Source: Morella rubra
Taxonomy: Eukaryota > Streptophyta > Magnoliopsida > Fagales > Myricaceae
Assembly (NCBI GenBank): GCA_003952965.2
Contig: CM025851.1
Span: 1,323,501 to 1,387,500, forward strand
Direction: 5' to 3'
DNA: 64,000 bases
Positions 12,155-24,025 of this stretch are shown here, one piece after another. The translations under genes were made by a program, and so were the position numbers. Position 1 is the stretch's first letter. Every line of letters starts with the position of its first letter. Under the pieces are notes generated by a model that did not search any database, was not told where the DNA came from, and saw only the letters and a list, made by a program, of their open reading frames with translations.

Positions 12155-12264
12155 TAAGGATGATCAATTAATCCGGTTTTCGTCGGAAATTTCGGTTCCG
12201 GAACTCATTTTAGAGGATTTTCGGAACTGGAAATTCCGGCGGAAACTCGAAATTTTTTGGTTCC

Positions 12265-12265
<1 letters not shown>

Positions 12266-12297
<32 letters not shown>
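12266..12297 (+). repeat. Poly(A) tract of about 32 bases
   Basis: An uninterrupted A run inside the left subterminal part of the hAT element. Homopolymers of this length are prone to sequencing and assembly error. Confidence 0.8.
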
Positions 12298-12301
<4 letters not shown>

Positions 12302-12454
12302 CTCGCGTGACCTGGGTCAAAACAACCCAGGCCACACGAACTCCTCACGAAGTGTGCTGTGCATGAAACATTGGAGTGCCGAAATTTTCTTCTCTGCAAA
12401 ATTTTTTTTTCCTGGCTCACGCCTCACTGCCTCGACCCCATCTCTCAGTTCGCC

Positions 12455-12613
12455 ATCTCTCTCCCGAAATCTCCATCTCTCTCTCTCTCTCTCACAGATC
12501 TCTCACTCTCAGCCCTCTGCCGACATCTCTCTCTCTCTCTCTCTCACAGATCTCAGCTCTCTCCCAAAATCTCTCTCTCTCTCTCTCACAGATCTCTCAG
12601 CCCTCTTTTGAAA

Positions 12614-12679
<66 letters not shown>

Positions 12680-12722
12680 ACAGATCTCTCAGCCCTCTTT
12701 CGAAATCTCTCTCTCTCTCTCG
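12455..12722 (+). repeat. CT-rich compound minisatellite
   Basis: About four to five units of variable (CT)n followed by a conserved block CACAGATCTCTCAGCCCTC and a short GAAAT-type end. The longest pure CT run is near 12616-12673. It lies in the presumed leader of the hAT transposase gene. Open frames that cross it are low-complexity artefacts. Confidence 0.85.
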
Positions 12723-13399
12723 CGGGTTGCTGCCATTGTTGGGTTTTGGTGGCCGAACCTCTCACTAACTCTCTCTCACCAAGGTTTGTTATTTTTAGTT
12801 TTGTAAATGTTATATTTAGTCTTTAATTTGCTTTAGGGTTTGTTAATTTAATTTTGGGATTTTTGGCAGATTCGGTATTGATTATTTGGGCACCAAATCT
12901 CACTCTCAAGTCTCACCAAGGTATGCTGGGTTTGAATAATGTTGGGTTTGAATAATATGAGTTACTTTATATAGATTATAGGCTGTCTTCACATGATCTT
13001 AATGTTGAATAACTGAAGGGTGATTCGGGTGAAATAATTTGCTGATTGTTTGATTGCTCATGAGCATTTTTGCTGAGAATGGCTGTTTTAGAGAGCAAGG
13101 CAATTTGAAAGGATTTTAGTGTGTTCAATTTGACGTGTTGTGGTTTACAAGTTAGCCAAAATGAATTCCAACAAAGATGCGGTGTTATGGTCAGTTTATA
13201 AGCAGTTGGATGGATGGATTCTCATTTTATGGTCAGTTTGGTTTTTTTGCTGAATATGTTTCCTTTGGTTTGATTTTTGGTTTCTTGGACTTTGGTGTAT
13301 AACTGTGCCTTTCATATGGAAATTATATTTTTGTCATTTAATTTTTAGTTTTTTCCTGAATATGCTTCACATATTTTGATTATTGTTGATGCATGATGC

Positions 13400-13510
13400 T
13401 TAGATGATTTAGGTTGTGAACATAGCTATTTAGATGGTTAGATGACTTTAGATTTAATTTAATTTAATTTTTTTTTTTATGTTTAGATGATTTAGGTTGT
13501 GAACATAGCT
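13400..13510 (+). repeat. 28-bp direct repeat inside the hAT element
   Basis: A 28-bp motif containing GATTTAGGTTGTGAACATAG occurs at 13400-13427 and again at about 13483-13510, separated by a T-rich spacer. It lies just before the transposase start and is probably a local duplication in the leader. Confidence 0.7.
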
Positions 13511-13609
13511 GTTAGAGTTAGATAGATCGAGTCATTTTGCAATTAATTATTGTTACTCAGTTACTCTAATGAAGTTAATGAATTGAAAATCAAATGTATT
13601 TTGTGTCAG

Positions 13610-15745
13610 ATGGATTCTATTAGTTCTACACCTACTACAAATATGGGGTCTTGCCCTGGTACCAGTGGTCCATCTAACCCAATTGATGAGTGTGTTAGTG
13701 CTTCTCATTCTCCTGGAGATGAGGGTGCTACTAATCAGCTAGAAGAAGATCAACCTAGTAAAAAAAGGAGAAATATTTGCAAAAGTTTTGTATGGGATCA
13801 CTTCACTGAGATTGTACCAGTTGTTAGACCTGAACAGTGAACACCCTGAGGCAAAATGTCATCATTGTAAGGCCAAGGTTGGGTGCCATCCTGATCACCA
13901 TGGGACTTCGGGTATGAGAATCATCTCAAACGTTGCTTGCCATATTTGAAGCAACAAAACCTAGTAGATAAGTCTCAATCTAGGTTGACAATGGATGCAT
14001 CGAAAGCAAAAGGGAATGAGTCGGGAATGTTGAAGTTAGACAATTATAGTGAAAAGGAGGTTATGAGGTGGATTGCTGAATATTTGATCATGGATGAGAT
14101 GCCTTTTAGAACTGTGCAAAGGATGGGCTTTAGGAAAATGATTACTAGACTTGAGCCTCGCTTTAAGATGCCTTCTAGATATACGAGCATGAGGATTGTA
14201 TGCAATTGTATGTAGAGGAGAGGGATAAATTGAAAGATGCAATTGTGAGGGAAAGCCCTAGAGTGTGTTTTACCACTGATACATGGACATCGGTTCAAAA
14301 TGTGAATTACATGTGCGTGATGGCCCACTTTATTGATAAGAGTTGGTGTTTACAGAAGAGAATTCTTTATTTTCGTCGTGTAAGTGATCATAAAGGGGCA
14401 ACTATTGGGAAAGAGATAGAGACATGTATGAATGGTTGGAGGATTGAGAAAATCCTTACAATCACGGTTGATAATGCAACCTCCAATGATACTGCAATTG
14501 AACAACTGAAAAGGAGGCATACAGGACTAGGGGCGCAAGTTGTTTGCAATCATGATTTTATTCATATGCGTGTTCTGCACATATTTTGAATCTTATTGTT
14601 CAGGAAGGATTGAAGGAGTTGGATGATTCCGTTACAAAGGTACGGAATATTATTAAGTATGTCAAATCTAGTCCTTCAAAGGCTTGCTGGGTTCAAAAAG
14701 GCTGCGTCTGATAGAATGTTATCTGAAAATAATTTCTTGCAAATGGATGTTCCCACTCGTTGGAACTCGACCTATATTATGTTAGAAAGGGCTGAAAAAT
14801 TTCGGGGGGTTTTTGAGGATATGTTGGAGGGAGATGAGAACTTAGTGATGTTTTTGAGCGAAGATAGTCATGGGAAGAAGGATTGGGAAAACCTACATTT
14901 GAGGATTGGGAGCACATTCGCCAATTTGTTCGGTTTTTGAAAGTGTTTTATGAGGTCACCCTACGTATATCGGGGTCAGAATATGTAACTTCAAATGTAT
15001 TTTTTGAGGAGTTGGCAAAAGTTAAATTGCATTTGGAGACCTTTACCACGTGTTCTGATATTTTGCTTCGTGACATAGCTAAACGGATGCAAAGTAAGTA
15101 TGATAAGTATTGGGGGGATTTGAGGAAGGTGAATAGACTTTTATTTATAGCTTCGGTATTGGATCCTCGCTTTAAACTCATCGCTTTAGAGTATTGGGCT
15201 ATCAATAACTTTGGGAGAGAGAAGGGCATGGACTTTGCTGCCATGGTACGAGACACTCTGGAAATATTATTTGAGCAGTATAACGGTGGTCCTGGTAGAG
15301 GTAGCATAACCCAAGCAGCGCATAGTAGTGAAGGTCAAAGTTCTATAAGTGTGGATGAGATGAGCATTGAGCAAAGACTATGGGGAGGTCTTGGTAATTA
15401 TCGACAGTCTCAAAACTTGCTAGACAGTAAGTCTGAGGTTGATAGATACTTTATTGAAGATGTTGAACCCAAGGTGCCGGGTTTTGATATTTTATTGTGG
15501 TGGAAGGTGAATTCTCAGAAGTTTCAAATTCTTTCTCGTATTGCGAAGGATGTGTTGGCTATCCCAATCACTACTATGCCATCTGAGTCTGCTTTTAGCA
15601 CTTCCGGTCGAGTGTTGGATTGTTTTCGCTCTTCTTTGGCACCTTGTACCGTGGAGGGCCTTATATGTTCACAGAATTGGTTGCATGCTCCACCTATGCT
15701 TGATGAAGATGACGTCGAGGAGGATGGTGGAGATGATCCCTTGAG
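13610..15745 (+). pseudogene. hAT transposase (BED finger, RNase H-like, hAT dimerisation domain), frameshifted
   Basis: The frame opens at ATG 13610 (MDSISSTPT) and follows the plant RICESLEEPER-like layout. A BED zinc finger is coded at about 13770-13950, with the Cys pair CHHC and a later His/Cys pair. The catalytic RNase H-like region follows (FTTDTWTS, ITVDNATSND, VPTRWNSTY), then the DUF4413-type region (VLDPRFKL), then the hAT dimerisation domain with PITTMPSESAFSTSGRVLD at about 15560-15620. The frame is broken at least five times: near 13830, 13915, 14200, 14570 and 14690-14880. No single frame covers the protein, so it cannot encode an active transposase. The last open part, 14883-15803, is the longest intact piece. 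Confidence 0.85.
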
Positions 15746-15789
15746 TTACAGACTAGATAGAGGTACACTAGATATATGTTTTATTTTGT

Positions 15790-16090
15790 TAATTGTTAAT
15801 TGATTATTTGGTTGTCGTAATAATTTGCTTATAAATATTTTTGTTTTGTTTTGTTTTTGTCTTTTGTAGAAATGGAGAATTTTGAGGATATGCTAAACAT
15901 AATCAAGCTTGGAGCCTTGAATAGTTGGACTTTTTATTTGGTTGGTTGTCTTAGTATTTCTCTCATAAGTATTTTGTTTTGTTAATTGATTATTTGGTTG
16001 TCTTAATATTTCTTTTATAAATGTTTTGTTTTGTTTTTGTTTTTGTTTTTTGTAGTGATGGAGAAGCTTGGAATGTTGGATGAACCATGA
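15790..16090 (+). repeat. Duplicated intron-like segment at the 3' end of the transposase gene
   Basis: Two similar segments, about 15785-15880 and 15965-16070, each hold TTGATTATTTGGTTGTC, a TTTTGTTTTGTTTTTG tract and TTTGTAG followed by ATGGAGAA. Each looks like an intron 3' end plus a small exon start, so a terminal intron and exon pair was probably duplicated inside the element. Confidence 0.6.
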
Positions 16091-16868
16091 AGTTTGAGAA
16101 TTTCAATTTGGATGTCCTTCAATCTTTATCTTTAATTGTTTTTTTAAATTTCAAAGAGCATTGTAATTTTAATTTAGAGTTTGCTTCTTTGAATTTGCAT
16201 TATTTGATGAATGTTTACTTATTTAGTTGTTTACTTATTTAGTTATTTGTATGGTTAATTGTTTGTTTAGTTGTTTTTTTGTAATTTGAATTTAGAGTTT
16301 ATTTGGCTGTATTTATTTTGTTTTAGAATTTAGTTGTTTAGACTTTAGCTATAATTTTAATGAGGTATTTATTTTGGTTTTGGAGTTGGATAGCAACAAA
16401 CCAAATTTTGGCATTTTGGTCTTGAATTTGGTCGTCACTCTTCAAAGCATTTTGGCCTTCAATTTGATCTTCACTCGGCAAGGCAATTTTGGCAAACGAA
16501 ATTAGCACTTGGCAGACTCCATTAGAAAAAACTACCACATTAAGCATTTTATAAAATATTTAAAAGAGAGAAATGCAAGTTTGGCCATTGATAACTTGGT
16601 GCAATAGCATCACTTTCTTTTTTGGCAATTGTATACATGTGTTGTTAACGTATAAAAATAATGACAATAAAAAATAACTGGCCCAAATTTAGGCCCAGAA
16701 TAAATCTGGGCTTTTTAAGCCTAAAAATAAAATTGAAATTTTCAGTTTCCAATTTCAATTTCGGTTCGGCGCCAATTAATTTCAAACGTAAAATTCAATT
16801 CCGGTAGATACCGGAACCGGAATGGGCAATCCCGGTCCGTTCATTCCGGTGCCCACCTTAGAGAAAAG

Positions 16869-17683
16869 TTAGGTTGCACGTGTCGAGACCGACCGCGTTG
16901 TTTGCTTCGTGAAAAGTCGGTTCCCATGACTCGGAACTGAAGCATTACAATTCGAATCGGCTGCCAAGTGTCAACCTTATGGCCCCCCACTCACATGTTT
17001 CAAGAACTTTGTCGCAGTCTTACAATATAAAGCTCAAGAAAGAACGTGCAACTTTCTTTCTTTTACGCCAGCAACACTTCTACGTGTTTCACACTCGCTG
17101 TCAGTATCTGTCTGATTCATATTACCCAGAAACTTGATAACCTACCCATTTGATTTTACTGGGATTGAAAGGGATTCGTAGGGGCACAGCCAAAAGTCTA
17201 CTAATCTTCCATTCTCGGCTTTGAATCTCTCATATACTCTAAATATCAATGAGTTTTTTATTTGCAAATTTTGTTCTTGATGGATACACTGTGTGTATAT
17301 GTTCTGTGCAATTTCTGCGTTGAGTTCATGATTCAAGTGGGTTTAGAATTTGTGTTACAAAGGCGAGGAGGTGGAAGGAAATATCAGGTGCTGAGATAGT
17401 GACACTTTGACTAAATGGGTGGCCTGGCCTTTATCCACTTCAGTTTGGATCATATCTGAATGCAAAAGCAACTTCTAGACGACTTTCCGAATCTTATATA
17501 GATCCTGTATATGTATAGATGAAAAGTTTCTTTTCACTCTTCTTTAAAGCCCTAGTGCGAGTCCCTTTACACAGTCGCGTTCAGACTCTGCCTGATCTAC
17601 CCTTGTTTCTTCTATCAAAAACCACTTTTCTCTCTATGCTCCTGCTTGTGGGTTCTCTGTTTTTTCGGAGGCGATAGCTAGCT
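16869..17683 (+). promoter_or_regulatory. Promoter and leader region of the TPR gene
   Basis: A TATAAA motif lies at 17026-17031, about 165 bp right of the hAT end, and would give a leader of about 620 nt, possibly with an intron. A second weaker candidate, TATATAG, lies near 17495. CACGTGTCG occurs at about 16878, immediately next to the transposon. Which promoter is used cannot be decided from sequence. Confidence 0.4.
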
Positions 17684-19865
17684 ATGGGGTTGGGGATTGG
17701 ACCAAATCCACAGAGTGTGGAGGCTTTTCAGACGGCCGCTTCTTTACTCTGCTATGTTCCAGAACACAAAATTTCCTCTCCCTTGTTGAATTTATGGAGT
17801 GCAAGCAATAAGTCCCTTGCTTGCCGATTAGCTCGTCAAACCACCCGTTTCGGGTTAAGTTATTCTAGAGGAAATTTAATCAAGCGAGCTTGTAGTCCAA
17901 ATTTTGATGAACTCTCCGATGAAGAATTGTTTCGTCAAAGGTTCGATCTTCCAGAGTACGACGAAGAAATTGACAACGACACTGCTTGTACATTTTCAGA
18001 GATATCGGGAAAAACCAGTCACAGAGATTGTGGCACGTTGAGCGTCAAGTCATGGCACGTTGCAGCTTTGAAGCTTGATTTTTTGGAGCCTTCTTTGCTG
18101 GGTATTCAACCCGAGCCACCGCACTGGCCGGAGAAAGATGATGTTGTTCGCATTAGCATCGAACGGAGAGCGAACAGGGGGGAAATTCCAATATCGCTTC
18201 GCATTATCAAGAGGAAACAACAATTGCAACAAAATTTTAAAAAAGCAGGGGACTTCAGTTGCTGTTCTGTGAAGAGGGCCTTCTCTTCAATGGTATTTAT
18301 TATCGGAGAGCTTCAAAGCTATGCCCTGCATATGAGGGAAACTCTCTACTGTGAAGATTTACAAATGATCATCGATAAGGTGCAGAGAGAACTGAATGCG
18401 TCATTCGTGTGGCTCTTTCAACAGGTTTTTTCGCGGACGCCAACTCTCATGGTCTACGTGATGATTCTTATAGCTGATTTCACTGTATGTTCTATGCACG
18501 ACAACATTTTTATTGCCGCTGCCGCTGCATCGCCGGAGGTATCTTGTGCAACTGCCACAGTGACTGAGAACAGCCATCAACCACAGTCTAAGTTTGATGC
18601 TATGACAAGTAGGTCATTTTTAACTTTGTCTTCTAGTATAGGCAAGGGTAGTGGGGGTGGAGGCCGTGACAAAGTAAGCCCTGTTCCCAGAGGTACTGAG
18701 GGTGGAGACAAGAACTCAAGGAGATCATCAATGTCAACACACCACCCCAATGCTGTTCTCGATGGTGTATCTGAGGTTTCCTTGTCTAAGAATAATGACT
18801 TGGCCTCGGAGGAGGAGCTTAATTTGTGGAAGTCAGTGGTGGAGGAAGCTTCAAAAATGCAGGCAGAGATGGGAAGGGAGACTCTTGATCATGGAACAAT
18901 GCAACAATTGGTTGCGCCGGTGTCTGTTGAGCTCGAAGCAGATGAGTACGACGTTTACTTTAGAACGGATCTCTTGTACCAGATGGGTTTATCCCAGGAG
19001 CCAAATAATCCTCTTCTTCTGTCAAACTATGCGCAATTCCTCCACCTCGTTGCTCATGACAATGATAGGTTAGTTTAACTAACTCCGGTCAGCGTTTGAA
19101 TTCATTCTTCATCACCAGCTATTTTGTTTGCTTATTGAAAGTAGGTGACTTTAGAAACCAAAAGATTTGGTAAAAGATACTTGAAGAATGGCTAGCTGAA
19201 TTCGACATCTGAAAAGACTCCCAATTGCTTGTCAATTTTGCTTTCGATTGGGACTTATCAATTGCTATTTCTTTCTTACACGTATCACCTTGGATAGGTT
19301 GTGGTAGTCAGCGAAGTGAAGCTGATATCCACTAAGAGGTAAACCTGGATGAGTTGAAATTTCTTCGTACGAGTGAGAGGACAATCTATTCCGGTGGACG
19401 GTAACATAATTGGGAAAAATAGATATAACTGTACTCTGTTTGACTTGAGTTAAAAGAAAAAAAAAAAAACTGAATCGTTGTGTGGGACCAATATCATGAA
19501 ATTCAGTAGAAGGGAAAGTGTTAACGTGTTTTATTGGGTTATGATTTACATCAGTGATGATGTTCTAAGTCGCTTACTTGTTTCCTTAAATGGTATATGG
19601 GACTTGCAGGGCAGAAGAGTGCTTTAAGCGTGCTATGCATCAAGAAGCGGTGGATGCTGAGGGCCTGAGTCGATATGCAGACTTCCTGTGGATGGTAAGA
19701 AAGGACCTGTGGGGAGCAGAAGAGAGGTACCAGCAAGCAGTAGCAGCTGAGCCAGGCAACCCTTATTATGCATCCAAGTATGCTAATTTCCTTTGGAGCA
19801 CCGGTGGCGAAGAGACTTGCTTCCCACCGAATAAACCCTACGACAAATGCAAGAAAGTTTTGTAA
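17684..19865 (+). CDS. Tetratricopeptide-repeat-like protein, two exons
   Basis: The exons are 17684-19068 and 19610-19865, joined at AG|G to restore Arg, and encode 546 residues. The start is the first ATG after a GC-rich leader (GCTATGGGG). The protein matches a plant TPR-like family of unknown function. Visible parts are a Ser/Arg-rich N-terminus that could be an organelle targeting sequence; a conserved block PPHWPEKDDVVRISIERR (about residues 144-161); a region containing FVWLFQQVFSRTPTLMVYVM, which includes a hydrophobic segment; a low-complexity linker; and two or three TPR-like units at the end (SNYAQFLHLV, LSRYADFLWMVRKDLWGAEE, ASKYANFLWSTGGEETC). TPR units usually mediate protein binding. 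The partner and reaction are unknown. The hAT element ends about 820 bp before the start codon. Confidence 0.85.
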
Positions 19866-20665
19866 TGGAGGAGAACCTCTGTGTCGCGGTAGCAAATTCT
19901 CTTTCCAAGCACCTGATTATGCTATTAATACAAGCGGGATTCAGTGTCACATGCTCGTGCTAGGATTTTTATTTTCCAAGTCAGAAAGTCCCTTGTGAAG
20001 GTGGTCGTAACAAGAGTGACGAATTCGTAATGTTTTATTGACTCCAGATGTACAAGTTTAGGGTCCTAAGCAAGTTTATAAAGACTCCCACATGAAAAGG
20101 GACTATTGGGAGTATTTCAAATGTAGTAGCCTAGCTGGAACAATATTGTGGAATGCATGTATAGGAGCCTTCAAATGGCTTTTACCAAGATGGGGAAATA
20201 GCTTCATGTGTCGTGTCGTCTTCATATCAGAACCATCATGCCGTCAACACTACTTATTTGTCATTTTATTAAGGGAAGTTCCATCCACCTCTCGGAAAGA
20301 AGATATGGTATGCCTATATATTCCTGAAATTTGGACACCGCGGTACACTGTAGATCGCAAGTAGCAATGTCCAAGTGGAAACCAAAGCAAACGAGGTCAG
20401 AAGTAAGTAGTTAAATATAAGTGGTTAACTCAAATGGTAACTGCCGTGTATTACATGATCAGAATACATGAAATCAATCTGACAACTTCTATCTCCAAGA
20501 CACTAAACGAAATTTCAATATGTTACAACTCAGGAACCAAAAAGAATTGGAATTACTTACTTTGTTTTTGGGGGGGGGGGGGGGGTGGGGTTCTTGGAAT
20601 AACGCATCTTGCTAAACCAAAAAGCGTTGGAATTCAGCTATTGAAAGGAAGGTTAATTTCTTGCG
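19866..20665. other. Converging 3' flanks of the TPR and GT64 genes
   Basis: The two genes face each other here, so this stretch should hold both 3' UTRs. It contains a run of 16 G followed by T and four more G (20570-20590), which reads as a C-tract in the GT64 transcript. No gene is seen. Confidence 0.5.
20570..20590. repeat. Poly(G) tract
   Basis: Sixteen G, a T, then four G. On the - strand this is a C-tract about 75-100 nt past the GT64 stop codon. The length is likely to vary between reads and individuals. Confidence 0.85.
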
Positions 20666-23600
20666 TCACCAAAACCAGACATTGCGGCTATCAACAGCCT
20701 TTACAGAAGTAGATACCAAAGGCATTCCTCCAAACTCTCCAACAAACCTATTGATGCATTCGGTTCTTCTTTCACTGTGACCTCCCATGCTACTGATTCC
20801 AGTTGAACCGATCTCGAATATACTACCTACAATGACCATGGCAAGAACATATCTGAAATAATATCTCAAAAATATAATACAAGAAAACGGGGTAATCAAA
20901 AACCAAAATACGAAAAAAGGATAATCTTCCCACCTATTAGTTCAAGGGGGAGTGACTTGGATATCATTGCAGATATCACATGCCAGGCAAGTGATTACAT
21001 TACATAACCTCCGAAATGCAAATGACAGCTCAACAAGGATCCCACAGAAAACCCAAGTTAAGATCATTCTGCTTTTTTAAGGTACTGGTGCTAACCTAAG
21101 GTTCCACCAGGAACTCAAATGTAGAACAGATCAAGTTAAATTTGATGATATTCACATAATAATAACTAAAAGTGCAAGCAAAAGAGATGCAGAGGTTTTG
21201 ATTAACCACTTTATCCATTTGCTAGTATTTTAACCAGCAACATGATTTTACTAGCCCTTAATGGAGCCTTGGTGGTTAGACACTCAAGAAACCAATTCCA
21301 ATGTGAATTTCAAAATCAGCAAAATTTACTAGTGAAGGTCTTCTGAGTTGGGGATGGAGTAGAGGGGGGCAAGATCAAATATTCCTATCACAGGCTTCCT
21401 CATTTTGGGTCTTTGGACCAGTAAATCACATGACCAGCAAACTCGAAATCCGGAACAATCGTTGTTTCATAGAGATCAAAACTTCATTGCTCTCTACACA
21501 TTGCTCATTGCTTTCTGGGGTCTGCCGGATTTGTTTCTTCTCTGAAACAAACTATCTAGCATCTACATCTTAAAAGGACTACAATTAGCATTAGCATAAA
21601 ATGTGTATCTCCATCACTTTAATGACACTGAATACAACAAATTAGTAAAAGAAAAAAAGAAAAAAAACGACGGACAATTAGTGTTCTTTGCATCAGGTAT
21701 GGCATTTACCTTTCACCCATATAGGGGGAGCACCAGTGGCATTTGCAACAAGAAAAGACATTGCAATGTCCTCACAGTTCCTGGAATGTGCATTCGAAGG
21801 TTCAGTGACAAAAACTTGTAGATGACATATCTCAAAGCCTGAGAAACATATTCAATAATTACAAGGGGAAAATCATATGCAAAAAGTAAAAATGGTGAAG
21901 AACCTGTTCTTGGTTACATATTCTCTAATCGATGCTGGCATTTCATTTGTGTATAGAATGAAATACTTTTTGTGGAAGAAGGCCGCTTTTGAGAGTACCA
22001 TACTGTAAGTACCCGTCCACCAAACTGACCACCACCCACCATATATGTAGTAATCAATGCTGCCTTTCTGCATAGATATGGAGATATTAGAATAGAGAGT
22101 TGTGATGGATTGACATCTTCAACATGCAGACGGCTTATTGATTTCTTTGAGGTAATGACAGCACAAAAAAAAATTGTGAAAAATGTAAAATGAAACCTGT
22201 GCAGCTATCCATATCCCAGGTTTAGCCCAGGCTTTGACACTTGGGTTATAAACCCTATACAAACTTGCAAAAAAAATATTTTCCTGTTAATTCCGTGTGG
22301 CATAAGAGCAAATGTGCATTTATCATATCTGATTGGATAGAAACCTAAATGGCAAAGAATAAGGCAAGTTTTGCGCCTACATTCTCAAAGCTAAAAATAA
22401 GAAATGGCTTTGCCTAAAACAGAAGCCACGAAAAGGATACCAGGCCATCAAAAGTCATATCTCTACTATGCTGAGAACTTGAAATAAGGGATCATATAAA
22501 GTAAGGGGTTTTAATCAAGAAAGGAAAGGTACATAAGCAGAAGGCCGTACCGATTTCTCAACCCAATGCATACGTGGTACAAATCCCACCATTGTATCTG
22601 GTGCACTTTGCCAAACATTAAATGCCAATTCCACAGATGAGCAGGGAAATACCACATCATCATCGATGGAGAAAACAGCATCTGTCTTCAAATCCTTAAT
22701 CTCTTTGAATCTGTTGTTCAAACTGTCTTCCTTGTTGATATCAAATTTCAGTTCAACTTTTCGCCCATCTCCAGAGTTGGTCTCTACAACGTGGTTTAGA
22801 ATTTTTTTAAGGGTAACTGATGGTGGATTTGGCTCGCTCCACACAATGCGTATAGATTCAAGACCAGGACATGATGAATAGTGAGAAATGGACTGCTTCA
22901 AAAGATCATATCTTTTCCATGTATTCATTACAATAGCATAGCCTTTCCTGAACACAAAGCATAGGTCAAGCATGAATACAAATAAGCTGGTATTCCATTC
23001 AGCAATCATGAAATGGTCAACAAAGTCAAGAAAAACGATCATTTTTTTTCCCACCAACGTTACCACTTTGTGACAATGCATTAAGCTTCCCACATAAGGA
23101 TTCGTCTCTAAAACTTTCTTGATTCATGTAAAACGCAGGGAGTCCTCTAAGTAATTGTTGCGAAGGGTGCTTAACGTGAAGCTTTCTCTCTAGACGCTAT
23201 TCTTCTTTGAGAAGTAAGATAAAAGAGTTTGAGGGAGCTCTAAAAAGAAAATAAAAATGCGCTGAAGGTTCATGGAGTGTATATGCTATTAGAGATACTT
23301 TATTCTTCACTCACCTTCCCCAATCAATCTCTAACAAAATATTCTACCTTCACAAAACAAAATGCACCAAACTGCTTTCTTTTCTTCTCTCTATCGTTTC
23401 ATTTATTTTCTAATGGTGAAGCCCACCCACTCTATGTCTCTATCATAAAATCAATTCTGCTCATTACAAACTGCTTTGAAGTAAACTAGAAACTTGTTAT
23501 CTCTTTTATCATAGAGCATTTTTTAAAGATATAAGTTTCTTTTTTAATAGATTAGAAAGTTACTAAAACTGAATAAAATTGTTACGAAAACCGAACGAAA

Positions 23601-24025
23601 CGTAACAATTGAAATGGAGCGCACTAATATAAACAGCAGGACATGGTCAAACTGAACTTTCCTTAAGTTATTCACTTAATATGGAAAACAAACAAAAATT
23701 TAATTGTAAAAACTATAAATCTATAATATATATAAGAAGCAAATATATTATTGTTATTATTACACGCTAGTATTAAGTAAATAAAAGTCTCTAATCAGAG
23801 AGGATTTGGCAAATCAAGCTGTACGGACCGGTGAGCAGATGAACGATCCAAAGCAACACTGTGATTGGTCCATCCCATAAAGCCTGAAGCGCGACTCAGG
23901 AGCGCGATCACCGTGAAGGCGATGCAGCAGCAAAGGCCAAGCTTGATCTTGACCGATCCGACGGTGAAGAAGGAGATTTGCCGGAGCCTCTGTACCGTGC
24001 GACGGCTCAAAAAGCTCCCTCTCAT
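20666..24025 (-). CDS. GMT1: GT64 glycosyltransferase, GMT1/EPC1 type, five exons
   Basis: This family includes Arabidopsis EPC1/GMT1, a Golgi enzyme that adds mannose to glycosylinositol phosphorylceramide, a sphingolipid of the plasma membrane needed for cell adhesion. Exons in transcript order are 24025-23829, 22947-22551, 22067-21904, 21780-21710 and 20826-20666, all GT-AG, coding 329 residues (about the usual length). A short basic N-terminus precedes one membrane anchor (about residues 27-46, LGLCCCIAFTVIALL), as in type II Golgi enzymes. The exostosin-like GT64 domain follows, with the Asp triad of the DXD metal site in SIDDDVVF (residues 161-163), then GGWWSVWWTGTYSMVLSK, NCEDIAMSFL and the ending AVDSRNVWFW. 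The start is the ATG at 24025; a GTG just before it is not a plausible start. Confidence 0.93.

Larger units (their letters stand above)
12155..16860 (+). mobile_element. 4.7-kb hAT-superfamily DNA transposon, inactive
   Basis: The left end is TAAGGATGATCA and the right end, read as reverse complement, is TAAGGTGGGCACCGG, a short imperfect terminal repeat in keeping with hAT ends. The 8 bp outside are GAGAAAAA (12147-12154) and GAGAAAAG (16861-16868), a target duplication with one mismatch. Both subterminal zones are rich in CCGG/CGGAA motifs in opposite orientation. Inside lie a CT minisatellite (12455-12722), a probable leader with introns, a broken BED-hAT transposase (13610-15745) and a duplicated 3' segment. 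The mismatch in the duplication and the broken reading frame both suggest an old insertion. Confidence 0.8.

Noticed and set aside
12354..12826. Open frames of Ser/Leu repeats
   Set aside because: They are translations of the CT minisatellite, open in every CT phase.
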